DNA from: Oscillospiraceae bacterium
Lineage (GTDB): Bacteria; Bacillota; Clostridia; Oscillospirales; Ruminococcaceae
Assembly: GCA_017848055.1 (NCBI GenBank)
Contig: JAGALZ010000013.1
Span: 1-64,000 of the forward strand
Length of the DNA stretch: 64,000 bases
Direction of reading: 5' to 3'
This document shows, in pieces, positions 1 to 7,603 of the stretch (position 1 is the stretch's first letter; each line of letters begins with the position of its first letter). A model generated the notes under the pieces. That model made no database searches. It saw only the letters and a list, made by a program, of their open reading frames with translations, and was not told the origin of the DNA. Position numbers and translations under genes: made by a program.

Positions 1-1352
1 CCGCACTTGTCACACTTGTAGAGTGGCTCGTTAGCAGGCTTCTTAGCACCGCATTCCATACAGAACTTGCCCTTGTTTACAGCACCGCAGGAGCAGGTCC
101 AGCCGTCAGCTGCAGGAGCTGGCTTTGGCTTTCCGCATTCCATGCAGAACTTGCTTGTGTTGGAAGCACCGCATTCACAGGTCCAAGCATCAGCTGCAGG
201 AGCAGCCTGTGCAGGGGATGTAGTAACAGCCTGAGCATTACCTGCACCCATCATCTGCTGTGGCATTGCCTGCATTGGGGACTGTGGCTGCTGCATCATT
301 GGCTGCTGCATGCCCATGCCCTGCTGCTGCATATACATCTGCTGCTGGTAAGCCATTGGGTCCTGCATTGGAGCACCCATTCCGCCGCCTGCCATGTTCA
401 TACCCATAAAGCCAACTGCAGCGCCTCCTGCGTTGTTAGCAGCAGCTTCACGAGCAGTGTTGATGCTCATTCTGTCCATAGCGTAGAGAAGGCCCTGGTT
501 CTGAGCGGTAGCAGCTTCCTGGAACTTAGCAATTCTTTCCTTGCTTTCGTCGTCAACGTTGAGTTTGAGAGCAAGTGTTGTGATTTCAATACCACGCTTT
601 ACAAGCCAGTCTTCTCTGAGCTCCTCGTTCATAGCAGCAGCGAGCTCATCAGGATAAGCGCCGAGCTGGTCGTAAGGGATTCTCTGAGCAGAAATCTTTG
701 TAAGAGCCTTTGTGAACTTAGGCTTCATTTCCTTCTTCATAGAAGAAATGAGCTGAGCACCGTCACCCATTGTTCTTGTGAGAGTTCTGGAAGGGTCCAT
801 CATAACGTTCTCATAGAAAGCAACAGGGTTAGAAATCTTGAACTCGTAGGTACCGTGTGCCTGAGCATTGAGAGAAAGGTTCATTTCTCCGTCACGGAAA
901 GGAATGTTGCCAAAACCGATTGGGTTGTTGAGAAGTGGCTTACAGTTGATGTATACAAGGTGCATAGTGTTTGTGGACTGTCCACCAGCAGTAAATCTTG
1001 AAGCCATATTCTTAATTGAAGGCCAGATATCCTTAAGTCCGCCGCCGAGGAGAGAAGGCTCTACAGAGCTGTCGTACTTGTACTGACCTGCGAGCTCGTT
1101 AGTATCAGCATAGATAAAGTCGTGTACCTTGCCGTTTTCAACAAGAACAGCAGCCTGACCGATAGCAACGTCGAAGAGTGAGCCATTAGAAATAACAGCA
1201 TCGCTTCCGTTGTTTACTACCTCGCCACGCATAACCTTAGTAGCTGCCTTACTAAGATGATCCTGAGTCATTCCGTCACATCTGAAGTATTCCTTAACCT
1301 GGTCAGCAAGGTTTGTGGAAACAGCTCCTGTGAACATTTTAATTAATCCCAT
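1..1352 (-). CDS. SPFH-domain protein with C-terminal zinc ribbons (YdjI-like), partial
   Basis: Partial: the gene runs off the left edge, leaving about 450 residues. The start is the ATG at 1352, preceded by an AGGAGG-type ribosome site. Residues about 30-270 look like an SPFH/band-7 domain of the YdjI ('virion core protein') type. A Met/Gln/Gly-rich low-complexity linker follows at about 300-390. Then come at least two, probably three, short zinc ribbons (WTCECGASN...FCMECG, WTCSCGAVN...FCMECG and the start of another CxxC). It is the last visible gene of the operon that begins at 4971. In Bacillus subtilis, YdjI is encoded with YdjG, YdjH and a PspA paralogue and helps bring PspA to the membrane. 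No PspA gene is visible here, so a membrane-scaffold role is inference. Confidence 0.85.
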   Translation of the reverse strand, partial: MGLIKMFTGAVSTNLADQVKEYFRCDGMTQDHLSKAATKVMRGEVVNNGSDAVISNGSLFDVAIGQAAVLVENGKVHDFIYADTNELAGQYKYDSSVEPSLLGGGLKDIWPSIKNMASRFTAGGQSTNTMHLVYINCKPLLNNPIGFGNIPFRDGEMNLSLNAQAHGTYEFKISNPVAFYENVMMDPSRTLTRTMGDGAQLISSMKKEMKPKFTKALTKISAQRIPYDQLGAYPDELAAAMNEELREDWLVKRGIEITTLALKLNVDDESKERIAKFQEAATAQNQGLLYAMDRMSINTAREAAANNAGGAAVGFMGMNMAGGGMGAPMQDPMAYQQQMYMQQQGMGMQQPMMQQPQSPMQAMPQQMMGAGNAQAVTTSPAQAAPAADAWTCECGASNTSKFCMECGKPKPAPAADGWTCSCGAVNKGKFCMECGAKKPANEPLYKCDKC

Positions 1353-1419
1353 ATCAGATTTCCTCCTATCATAGCCGTTAGGCTAAAATTTATTTATTTA
1401 TAACAAATGCAGTACGAGT

Positions 1420-2079
1420 TTAAAGTCGTCTTACGTCTGTTATTTTCCAAGCTTTTTCTGTCGCACTGGTTGTAACTGCACAGTTACAGAACGGACAGGT
1501 AGTTGTTCTTTTTGCATTCTCAATAATACCACCGCAGTGAGGGCATGCAGTCGCATCGTCGAAGCAACTGTAGAAGAAGAAGAAATACATTGGCTTTGCA
1601 TCTCCGAACATAATACAGGTCTTCATCATTACAGTAGGCTGAGCCTCATCCGGGTTGTACCTTGTGATTTCGATACTCTGAGCATTGTTATCGAAGACAT
1701 GGTAACGTTTTTCGAGCGTTATTCGTCTGATTTTCATTACGGCCTTATCTGAACACAATCTGCCGAAATTAGAATAATCCTTCGGATGGTTCTGGAATGC
1801 CTTTGCCATCATTTCGGCAACTGTCTGAACAGCACTCTTTGCGAGGTTGAAGTCAAAGTCGGGGTAATCGGAAATGATACTGTCGATTGCCCTCTGCTCG
1901 TAAGGCTGTAACTCTTTAGGTGCGTAAGGATCGCATCTTGAAAGAAGTATCTGTTTTCTGATTTCAAGGTCAGCTTTTCTTTCCTCTTCAGCTTCGATTG
2001 ATTCTTTGAATGAAGTAGACTTGAGAAAGGCCTTCATGGAGCCGAATACCGCATCTGCAAATAAATCTTCAAAACCCAT
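1420..2079 (-). CDS. Tim44/NTF2-like zinc-ribbon protein, copy 3
   Basis: A 219-residue protein. The middle (about 70-170) resembles a Tim44/NTF2-like domain (DYPDFDFNLAKSAVQTVAEM...). The C-terminus carries a four-cysteine zinc ribbon (CPHCGG...CPFCNC) and ends in a W-K-I-T-D motif shared with the two upstream proteins. Unlike those, it has no clear N-terminal membrane helix and starts with an acidic/basic helical segment. It begins 7 bp after the preceding stop, so it is translated as part of the operon. A 67 bp gap separates it from the SPFH gene. The family function is unknown to me. The three adjacent copies indicate local duplication and divergence. Confidence 0.85.
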   Translation of the reverse strand: MGFEDLFADAVFGSMKAFLKSTSFKESIEAEEERKADLEIRKQILLSRCDPYAPKELQPYEQRAIDSIISDYPDFDFNLAKSAVQTVAEMMAKAFQNHPKDYSNFGRLCSDKAVMKIRRITLEKRYHVFDNNAQSIEITRYNPDEAQPTVMMKTCIMFGDAKPMYFFFFYSCFDDATACPHCGGIIENAKRTTTCPFCNCAVTTSATEKAWKITDVRRL

Positions 2080-2086
2080 TCAGTTA

Positions 2087-2881
2087 TCACCCCATATACT
2101 TAAATCTGTTTGACATTCTGTCGATATTAACAACCGACCATTCTCTCTTCTGTCCCATTGTGCCGAACTGTTCACCGCAGAAATCACATGTCAGCTTCTT
2201 TCCGTATTCTTCAGCAGAAACAGGAGCGCCGCAGTTAGGGCAGGTAATACTCTTTCTCTTGCCGTTTTCTTCTCTTATAACTCTACCGTATTTGAGTTTA
2301 TACTGACATATGTAGTGAGTATCCTGTTCGCCGGCAGTATATTCAGCAGTAGCATAATAGATAATCGTAGTTTCTTTACCGAGTGTTTCGTGTCCGGCAA
2401 ACTGCACATTTGTTACAGTTACGGAGTTGAATGTAAGCTTATTAAGAGCAATATCCTGTGAAAGCTCGGTAATAACACCCATCGAGCACATAGACTTGAA
2501 TGAAGAAAGGTCCTGACTCTTTTTGCCTACTGCCCAGAGGTACTCTGTCAAAAACTTGCGGATGTTCTCTTCCTCAGCCTGCTCGTTGTAGTCAGGGTAG
2601 TGGATAGCGAGGTATCTTCTTACCTCCTGCTCTCTCTGAGGCGGAACACGCTGAGTTCCGTCGTTGACGTTCAGAATAGACTGACGTGGATTGACAGAAT
2701 TTATTATTTTTTCATCTGCGTCCTGGTAAACATACATCTTCTGGCTTCCCTGGAGTGGGGTAGAAGGGAAAGAGTCACCTACGTTTTTGTCCTTCTTCTT
2801 GAAACATACTGAAATGATTGAAACAATAATTACAACCACATAGAATAATAATTCCAAAACGTATTCATCCAATAAACTCAT
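2087..2881 (-). CDS. Membrane-anchored Tim44/NTF2-like zinc-ribbon protein, copy 2
   Basis: A 264-residue protein. An N-terminal hydrophobic helix (about 8-27, LELLFYVVVIIVSIISVCF) is followed by a basic stop-transfer KKKDK. A linker leads to a Tim44/NTF2-like region at about 90-200, and the C-terminus has a four-cysteine zinc ribbon (CPNCGAPV...CDFCGE) with a W-S-V-V-N-I tail motif. The layout matches its neighbours at 1420-2079 and 2902-3615. The soluble part is probably cytoplasmic, because the zinc ribbon and the positive residues follow the helix. Membrane anchoring and domain order are read from the sequence. The role, perhaps in membrane quality control with the SPFH protein, is inferred only from context. 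Confidence 0.85.
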   Translation of the reverse strand: MSLLDEYVLELLFYVVVIIVSIISVCFKKKDKNVGDSFPSTPLQGSQKMYVYQDADEKIINSVNPRQSILNVNDGTQRVPPQREQEVRRYLAIHYPDYNEQAEEENIRKFLTEYLWAVGKKSQDLSSFKSMCSMGVITELSQDIALNKLTFNSVTVTNVQFAGHETLGKETTIIYYATAEYTAGEQDTHYICQYKLKYGRVIREENGKRKSITCPNCGAPVSAEEYGKKLTCDFCGEQFGTMGQKREWSVVNIDRMSNRFKYMG

Positions 2882-2901
2882 TGATATACACTATCTCCTG
2901 A

Positions 2902-3615
2902 TTAGTAAGTAGTTTTCTTGATATCGGTAATCTTCCAGGTTCTGTCCATGGCAACAGCCGTAATAGCAGCGTCACAATAAGGACAAATCTTCGTACCGAG
3001 TGAGTTTACAGGTGCACCGCAGTGCTGGCAGATTACACTTGCCATTTCGCCCTGAGCACCTGTTTCCAGAAAGTAGCTGTATGTAACAGTGTACTTTTCC
3101 TGGGAAAGACGATTGTTTTTGCTTGAAACATACTGCAAGGCAAGCTGGAATGAAACATTTGCTTCATCAACATTCTTGCGGTAGTCAGAAATCACAATCT
3201 TGTGAATCTTTACCTGAGAGTATGTATAGGCAGGAGCTGCAAACTCAGCCATCATCATTTCGATGAACTGTCTTGAACATGTATCCTCAAAGCAGGTGAG
3301 GTCAGTTCTTTTTTCTCTCATGGCAGTAAAGTATTCAGTAACAAATGACTTTACGTAAGTTTTAGCGAGAGTAGGGTTGAAGTCAGGAAAATCCTTTCTC
3401 AGCTGAGAAAGATGAATTGACTCAGTGCCTGAAAGTGTCTTAGGTGTATACATCTGCTCGTCATCGGCAGCTTTGATAGTGTCGATGAGTCGAGAAACCC
3501 TGCTGAGCTTGCGCTGGATGCTTTTTTTGATGGAATAAACACCGTAAGATACAACGCCGACAATAGCAATTGCAACAACAATTTTTAGAATCAGACTTAT
3601 TAACTGTGGATCCAA
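2902..3615 (-). CDS. Membrane-anchored Tim44/NTF2-like zinc-ribbon protein, copy 1
   Basis: A 237-residue protein with an N-terminal transmembrane helix (about 6-26, ISLILKIVVAIAIVGVVSYG) followed by a strongly basic segment (KKSIQRKLSR). A Tim44/NTF2-like domain follows at about 70-185 (DFPDFNPTLAKTYVKSFVTEYF). The zinc ribbon is near the C-terminus (CQHCGAPV...CPYCDA), and the terminal W-K-I-T-D-I-K-K motif is almost identical to that of the copy at 1420-2079. It lies 20 bp from each neighbour, consistent with one transcript. Tim44-like domains belong to the NTF2 fold superfamily. No ligand or partner can be read from the sequence. Confidence 0.85.
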   Translation of the reverse strand: MDPQLISLILKIVVAIAIVGVVSYGVYSIKKSIQRKLSRVSRLIDTIKAADDEQMYTPKTLSGTESIHLSQLRKDFPDFNPTLAKTYVKSFVTEYFTAMREKRTDLTCFEDTCSRQFIEMMMAEFAAPAYTYSQVKIHKIVISDYRKNVDEANVSFQLALQYVSSKNNRLSQEKYTVTYSYFLETGAQGEMASVICQHCGAPVNSLGTKICPYCDAAITAVAMDRTWKITDIKKTTY

Positions 3616-3635
3616 AATATCCGACGCTCCTTAGA

Positions 3636-4706
3636 TTATAGTAAGAAGAGAAGAAGTATAAAAAGCAGTATGCTCGGAACTCCGGTAAAGAGTGCAAGCT
3701 TAGGATAGCTTATCGGAAGGTTACCGATGAATTTACCGGTCTGACCGTTCATTGCGAAAAGGTAATCCTTGTCTTTATACTTTGTGTAAAGAAGCCAGGC
3801 AGGCATAAGAGCATACTCGGTCTTCTTGATATCAACATCATGGTTGAACTGCTTTACTTCAACGTCATCGTAGTGGCAGGTCTTGATAAGCTCATCTCTG
3901 CCGGTGTTGATAATTCTGTCGTTTGCTCTCGGAATGCATGATTCCTGGTCCTGGTCATATCTTTCAGCAAGATATCCTGCAAGGTATCCGATGTTAAAAG
4001 GCACCATTGCACCGAAATCGTAAGGCTCAATAGAGTCCATAGCATCGTCATCGGTTTTGCTTGAAGCGTCTACCGGAACCTTTTCGAAGGACAGGAAACC
4101 GTCTCTGAAAACGTTGTGATGCTTGCTCTCGGTGACTCTGTAGTCGCCGCTTCTGTATGTACGCTTGTTGATACCGTCGCAGGTTATAGAGCCTGACATA
4201 GTACCTGAATAAAGCCAGAACGGAATGTATACACCCTGAAGCTTATCAACAACAGCGTCGCAGTCGAAATCCTTTGGTGTAAGCGGCTTCTTGCTGAATG
4301 CCTTGAAGGAATCCATAACCTTGGATTTATCAATTCTGAACGGGATAACATAGTCAGGGGAGAAACCACCGACAACCTGCTCAGACATAATTACCGGATT
4401 AGAACAGTATACGCAAATAGTAGCAGCAGTAGCTCTGTCTGTGATGATTTCAGCACCGCAGTGTGAGCACTTGTACTGAACAAGGTCTTTGCTTATTGTG
4501 CCGTCAGTAGACTGATACTGCGACTTATCACCCTCAAGCTCTGTGTGGGTATCCATTTTCTGCTCATCAATCTGATTCTGTCCCGCAGCATCAAGGTCAG
4601 CGAGTGTAAAAACATCATCGCAGTATTTGCATGTCCAGTTTTGTGTTTCAGCAGAGAACTGGAGGTCACCGCCGCAGGTAAGACATTTATAAATTACGTT
4701 TGCCAT
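3636..4706 (-). CDS. YdjG-like protein with tandem zinc ribbons and a C-terminal membrane helix
   Basis: A 356-residue protein. Two zinc ribbons sit at the N-terminus: YKCLTCGGDL...CKYCDDVF at about 6-33, and YKCSHCGAEI...CVYCSNPV at about 78-106. A long beta-rich domain (about 115-330) follows, with the phrase YVIPFRIDKSK and conserved aromatic residues. The last ~20 residues form a hydrophobic helix (LFTGVPSILLFILLLFLL). This matches the YdjG family ('TFIIB-type zinc ribbon-containing protein'), which in B. subtilis works with the SPFH protein YdjI and PspA. It is the second gene of the minus-strand operon. It is probably cytoplasmic and tail-anchored. I am sure of the family layout but not of the function. 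Confidence 0.8.
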   Translation of the reverse strand: MANVIYKCLTCGGDLQFSAETQNWTCKYCDDVFTLADLDAAGQNQIDEQKMDTHTELEGDKSQYQSTDGTISKDLVQYKCSHCGAEIITDRATAATICVYCSNPVIMSEQVVGGFSPDYVIPFRIDKSKVMDSFKAFSKKPLTPKDFDCDAVVDKLQGVYIPFWLYSGTMSGSITCDGINKRTYRSGDYRVTESKHHNVFRDGFLSFEKVPVDASSKTDDDAMDSIEPYDFGAMVPFNIGYLAGYLAERYDQDQESCIPRANDRIINTGRDELIKTCHYDDVEVKQFNHDVDIKKTEYALMPAWLLYTKYKDKDYLFAMNGQTGKFIGNLPISYPKLALFTGVPSILLFILLLFLL

Positions 4707-4725
4707 ATCTCATACCCTCCCAAAA

Positions 4726-4971
4726 CTAGTTGACCTTGTGCTTTGTGGTCGTTGTGTGTGTGTAGACATCACTCGACTGAGTGAGCTTAAGGCTTGAAGA
4801 AATGTACTTATCGGCCTTGGAAGCCTTGATTTTAGTTCTGCTCTGAGACAGTAGTGATACAGCTATGATAATTCCGACAACAAGGGAAATACCAAAAGAC
4901 ATAAATATTGTTTCTATTGACATCATAGCTTCAATTCCAGCTAGGTAAATAATATTTAACACAGAGAACAT
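4726..4971 (-). CDS. Small single-helix membrane protein, first gene of the YdjG/SPFH operon
   Basis: An 81-residue protein. The ATG at 4971 has an AGGAGAGGGG ribosome site; an internal ATG at 4926 is possible but has a weaker site. One transmembrane helix spans about 24-42 (FMSFGISLVVGIIIAVSLL), followed by a basic segment and the C-terminal tail DVYTHTTTTKHKVN. From memory, this tail and the Y-x-x-x-L-x-L-x-x-S-x-D spacing resemble the end of TPM-domain (YdjH/YgcG-type) proteins. If so, the gene keeps only the helix and tail and lacks the TPM domain. It heads the operon directly behind the promoter at 4996-5024. Confidence 0.75.
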   Translation of the reverse strand: MFSVLNIIYLAGIEAMMSIETIFMSFGISLVVGIIIAVSLLSQSRTKIKASKADKYISSSLKLTQSSDVYTHTTTTKHKVN

Positions 4972-4995
4972 ACCCCTCTCCTGATTTCTTTGCTA

Positions 4996-5024
4996 AGTAT
5001 ATCATATATGTACACAAAAGTCAA
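4996..5024 (-). promoter_or_regulatory. Sigma-A-type promoter of the YdjG/Tim44/SPFH operon
   Basis: On the minus strand, TTGACT (5019-5024) and TATACT (4996-5001) are separated by 17 bp, about 25 bp upstream of the ATG at 4971. No other promoter-like site was seen in the short gaps of the operon. Confidence 0.75.
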
Positions 5025-5133
5025 TGATTTTGCGGACTTTTTTTGCAAAAAATATAATTTTGTTCAATAATTATAAAAAAAGCCACTTTTGTGAAGTTGT
5101 ATTTACATTTTTGTGTGCTAAAGCAATGATATA

Positions 5134-5162
5134 TTGATTTTAAAAAATAAATGTGATATAAT
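5134..5162 (+). promoter_or_regulatory. Sigma-A-type promoter of thiN
   Basis: TTGATT (5134-5139), 17 bp spacer, TATAAT (5157-5162), with a TGTGA segment just before the -10. It lies 37 bp before the GTG start of thiN and diverges from the promoter at 4996-5024. Confidence 0.8.
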
Positions 5163-5198
5163 TTATGAAGTTCGTTTTCAGAAAGGCAGGCGATTTGT

Positions 5199-5843
5199 GT
5201 GAAAAAGTGTTTCTTATACTGTGCAGGAGAATACTGCGACGGCTATGTAACCCCGACCGCTGAGGATATAGTTGTTGCGGTTGATGCAGGGTATGAAACC
5301 CTGAAAAATCTTTGCATAAAGCCCTCTCTTGCGGTCGGCGACTTTGATTCACTCGGATTTCTGCCTGAGGACGTAGAGGTTATACGTCACCCGTCAGTCA
5401 AGGATGATACGGACACAGTCCTTGCCGCAAGATATATGCTTGAAAGAGGAATAAGTCAATTTTATATTTTCGGTGCTTTCGGTAAGCGGCTTGACCATTC
5501 GATTGCGAATATTCAGTTGATGGGCAACATGGCAAAGAAAGGCGCTGTGGTCTTTGCGTTTGACGAGGGATACACATATACTGCGATACATAACGCTTCG
5601 CTGTCGTTTGACAAAAACTATGAAGGCACGGTTTCCGCTTTTGCTATCGGTGACAGTGTAAAGAACGTTTCAATGACAGGGCTTAAGTATACGCTCTGTA
5701 ATGCTGAGATTTTCTGCGATAATCCAATTGGTGTCAGCAATGAATTTATCGGTGAAAACGCTTCAATTTCTGTAGGCGATGGAATATTGCTTGTAATGTT
5801 TGAACGCAAATCGGCACTCGAGCTTCCTTGTGTTTCGAATTGA
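5199..5843 (+). CDS. thiN: Thiamine pyrophosphokinase
   Basis: A 214-residue protein. It transfers pyrophosphate from ATP to thiamine, giving thiamine diphosphate in the cytoplasm. Family signatures are visible: AVDAGYETL near the N-terminus, the GDFDSLG motif, the VKDDTDTVLAA segment that binds ATP/Mg, and the FGAFGKRLDHSIANIQL motif. The length is typical. The start is GTG at 5199, with an AAAGGCAGG ribosome site upstream; an overlapping GTG at 5197 is out of frame. The following thioesterase gene starts 26 bp after the stop, so the two are probably cotranscribed. A TPP product would serve the TPP-dependent 2-oxoacid oxidoreductase at 19.9-22.3 kb. Confidence 0.92.
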   Translation: MKKCFLYCAGEYCDGYVTPTAEDIVVAVDAGYETLKNLCIKPSLAVGDFDSLGFLPEDVEVIRHPSVKDDTDTVLAARYMLERGISQFYIFGAFGKRLDHSIANIQLMGNMAKKGAVVFAFDEGYTYTAIHNASLSFDKNYEGTVSAFAIGDSVKNVSMTGLKYTLCNAEIFCDNPIGVSNEFIGENASISVGDGILLVMFERKSALELPCVSN

Positions 5844-5868
5844 TATAAAGAAAGAGGACATACTAATC

Positions 5869-6597
5869 ATGGAGATAAATCTTGAAAAAAGATTGTTCGG
5901 TTATGATACCGAAATCGAGTTTTACGACGTTGATATGAAGCACAGAATGAAGCTTGCATCGCTTCTCAGACTGTTTGCAAGACTTGCAGGAGAGGATTAT
6001 ACCGAAAGAGGAATGAGTCACGTTTTTCTGCGTGAAAGAGGGTATATATTCTTAGTGTCCAAGGTTGCATATAAGATTTTCCGTATGCCAAGGCTTGAAG
6101 AAAAGGTAAAGGTCGGCACCTGGGTTATCGGCACAAAGGGTGCAAGGTTTCTGCGTGGCTACGAAATGCTTTCTGAGAATGGCGAAAAGCTTATTTCAGC
6201 CGAGTCTGTATGGATATGTGTGGACTCCAACGACCGTAAAATTGTAAGACCTAAGGAATTTCCGTGGCAGACAGGATGCTACGATAACGGTGAGATTCCT
6301 GTGTCTTGTCAGAATATAAAGTCTGATAATCTTACACACTGGCAGGACTACAGCTTAAAATATACCGATATCGACGGAAACGGACACCTAAACAATGCAA
6401 TCTACGGCGATATTATCGCAAATGCAATGACGCAGGACGAGCTTGATAAAGAAATCGATGAGCTGTATCTTAATTATTCCCACGAGGCTTATCTTGGCGA
6501 AACGCTCTCTATTTACCGTGGAGACAGCAATGATACTGTCCTCATAGCAATGGTAGGGGACAGGCCCTGCTTTGAATGTAAGCTTAAATTCAAATAA
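5869..6597 (+). CDS. Acyl-ACP thioesterase (FatA/FatB-like)
   Basis: A 242-residue double-hotdog protein. It would hydrolyse acyl-ACP to free fatty acid. The first hotdog contains F-Y-D-V-D-M and KVKVGTWVIGTKGARFLRGY. The second has the typical YTDIDGNGHLNNAIYGD segment. The start chosen is the ATG at 5869, with AAAGAGGA 8-10 bp upstream; an in-frame upstream start at 5800 would overlap thiN by 44 bp and has no ribosome site. Bacterial homologues are common in anaerobic gut Firmicutes. The chain-length preference cannot be told from the sequence. Confidence 0.9.
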   Translation: MEINLEKRLFGYDTEIEFYDVDMKHRMKLASLLRLFARLAGEDYTERGMSHVFLRERGYIFLVSKVAYKIFRMPRLEEKVKVGTWVIGTKGARFLRGYEMLSENGEKLISAESVWICVDSNDRKIVRPKEFPWQTGCYDNGEIPVSCQNIKSDNLTHWQDYSLKYTDIDGNGHLNNAIYGDIIANAMTQDELDKEIDELYLNYSHEAYLGETLSIYRGDSNDTVLIAMVGDRPCFECKLKFK

Positions 6598-6654
6598 TTC
6601 ATCTTTCTATCACATAACTTGCTAATAACAAACATATTACTGTGTGATAATATA

Positions 6655-6674
6655 TGTGGGCTTAATAAAGTCCA
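6655..6674 (+). other. Small stem-loop in the thioesterase-amidohydrolase gap
   Basis: GTGGGCTT and AAGTCCAC pair around a 4-nt AATA loop (one G-U pair), 30 bp before a strong terminator hairpin. No U-run follows, so it is not a terminator itself. It could be an RNA-processing or leader element. Confidence 0.4.
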
Positions 6675-6703
6675 CCTCCAATTATTAAAGTAGTAAAAGA
6701 GTT

Positions 6704-6736
6704 CCGGCAGGCGTTTTGACCTGCCGGTTCTTTTTT
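6704..6736 (+). terminator. Rho-independent terminator after the thioesterase gene
   Basis: A perfect 8-bp stem CCGGCAGG/CCTGCCGG with an 8-nt loop is followed by TTCTTTTTT. It ends only 18 bp before the amidohydrolase start, so the amidohydrolase needs either read-through or antitermination, or a promoter inside the hairpin region. Confidence 0.85.
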
Positions 6737-6753
6737 CAAAAGGAAGTATCTTA

Positions 6754-7566
6754 ATGTATATAGATTTTCATACCCACCTTTTCCCAGATAAGATAGCACC
6801 CAAAGCCAAGCAGCAGCTTATAGACAACGGATTGCGATACGGCAATGTCCTCAGCACCTGCACTGATATGACACTCGATTCCTTGCTTCAAAGAATGAAT
6901 GAGTGGGGAGTTGATATGTCGCTTGTCCTGCCGATTGCAACAAAGCCATCTCAGACAAGACATATAAACGAATTCGCAAGTACGCTGTCTGAGAAAAGCG
7001 GCGGCAGGGTAATGTCCTTCGGAAGTGTGCATCCCGACTGCGAAAACTGGAAAGAGGAAATAGATATCATAGTAAAGCTCGGGCTTAAGGGTTTGAAGTT
7101 CCACGCTGAGTATCAGGACTTTACACTCGACGAGCCGAGAATGATAAGGATATACGACTATGCATTTTCAAAAGGACTCATTATCATACACCACGCAGGA
7201 GTCGATTTGGGAATGCCGCCACCCTATCACACAAGCCCCTCTCAGTTTGCGTTTGTAGCAAAGGAGCTTCAGGGTGGAACGCTTATTGCCGCTCATCTTG
7301 GTGGCCATGCACAGTGGGACGATGTTGAAAGGTATATCATCGGTTCCGATATCTATATCGATACCTCGATGGGTCAGAATTACTATTCGCAGGAACAGTT
7401 TCTGAAGTTTGTCAAGAACCACGGAAGCGACAAAATCCTCTTCGCAACCGACTCCCCGTGGAGCAGGGCTGATGAGGAAATCTCATCGATAAATTCTCTC
7501 CCGATTTCTCAGGATGAAAAGGACAACATCTTCTATAAAAATGCGAAAAGACTTCTCGGAATATAG
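6754..7566 (+). CDS. Amidohydrolase-family TIM-barrel metal hydrolase
   Basis: A 270-residue protein of the amidohydrolase-2 type. Metal-ligand motifs are visible in order: DFHTHLFP at residues 4-11, a lysine-rich strand GLKGLKFHAEYQD, IIHHAGVDLG, AAHLGGHAQWD, and the late ATDSPWS with the catalytic aspartate. Relatives include decarboxylases and hydrolases of cyclic substrates, so the exact reaction cannot be named. The ATG at 6754 has an AAAGGAAG ribosome site. The gene stands alone between two terminators (6704-6736 and 7570-7603), which suggests a single-gene transcript. Confidence 0.85.
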   Translation: MYIDFHTHLFPDKIAPKAKQQLIDNGLRYGNVLSTCTDMTLDSLLQRMNEWGVDMSLVLPIATKPSQTRHINEFASTLSEKSGGRVMSFGSVHPDCENWKEEIDIIVKLGLKGLKFHAEYQDFTLDEPRMIRIYDYAFSKGLIIIHHAGVDLGMPPPYHTSPSQFAFVAKELQGGTLIAAHLGGHAQWDDVERYIIGSDIYIDTSMGQNYYSQEQFLKFVKNHGSDKILFATDSPWSRADEEISSINSLPISQDEKDNIFYKNAKRLLGI

Positions 7567-7569
7567 AAA

Positions 7570-7603
7570 AAGCGACACGTAGATTTACGTGTCGCTTCGT
7601 TTT
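7570..7603. terminator. Bidirectional terminator between amidohydrolase and pepF
   Basis: A 12-bp perfect stem (AAGCGACACGTA at 7570-7581 with TACGTGTCGCTT at 7586-7597) closes a 4-nt loop. T-rich flanks on both sides serve the convergent genes. Confidence 0.85.
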
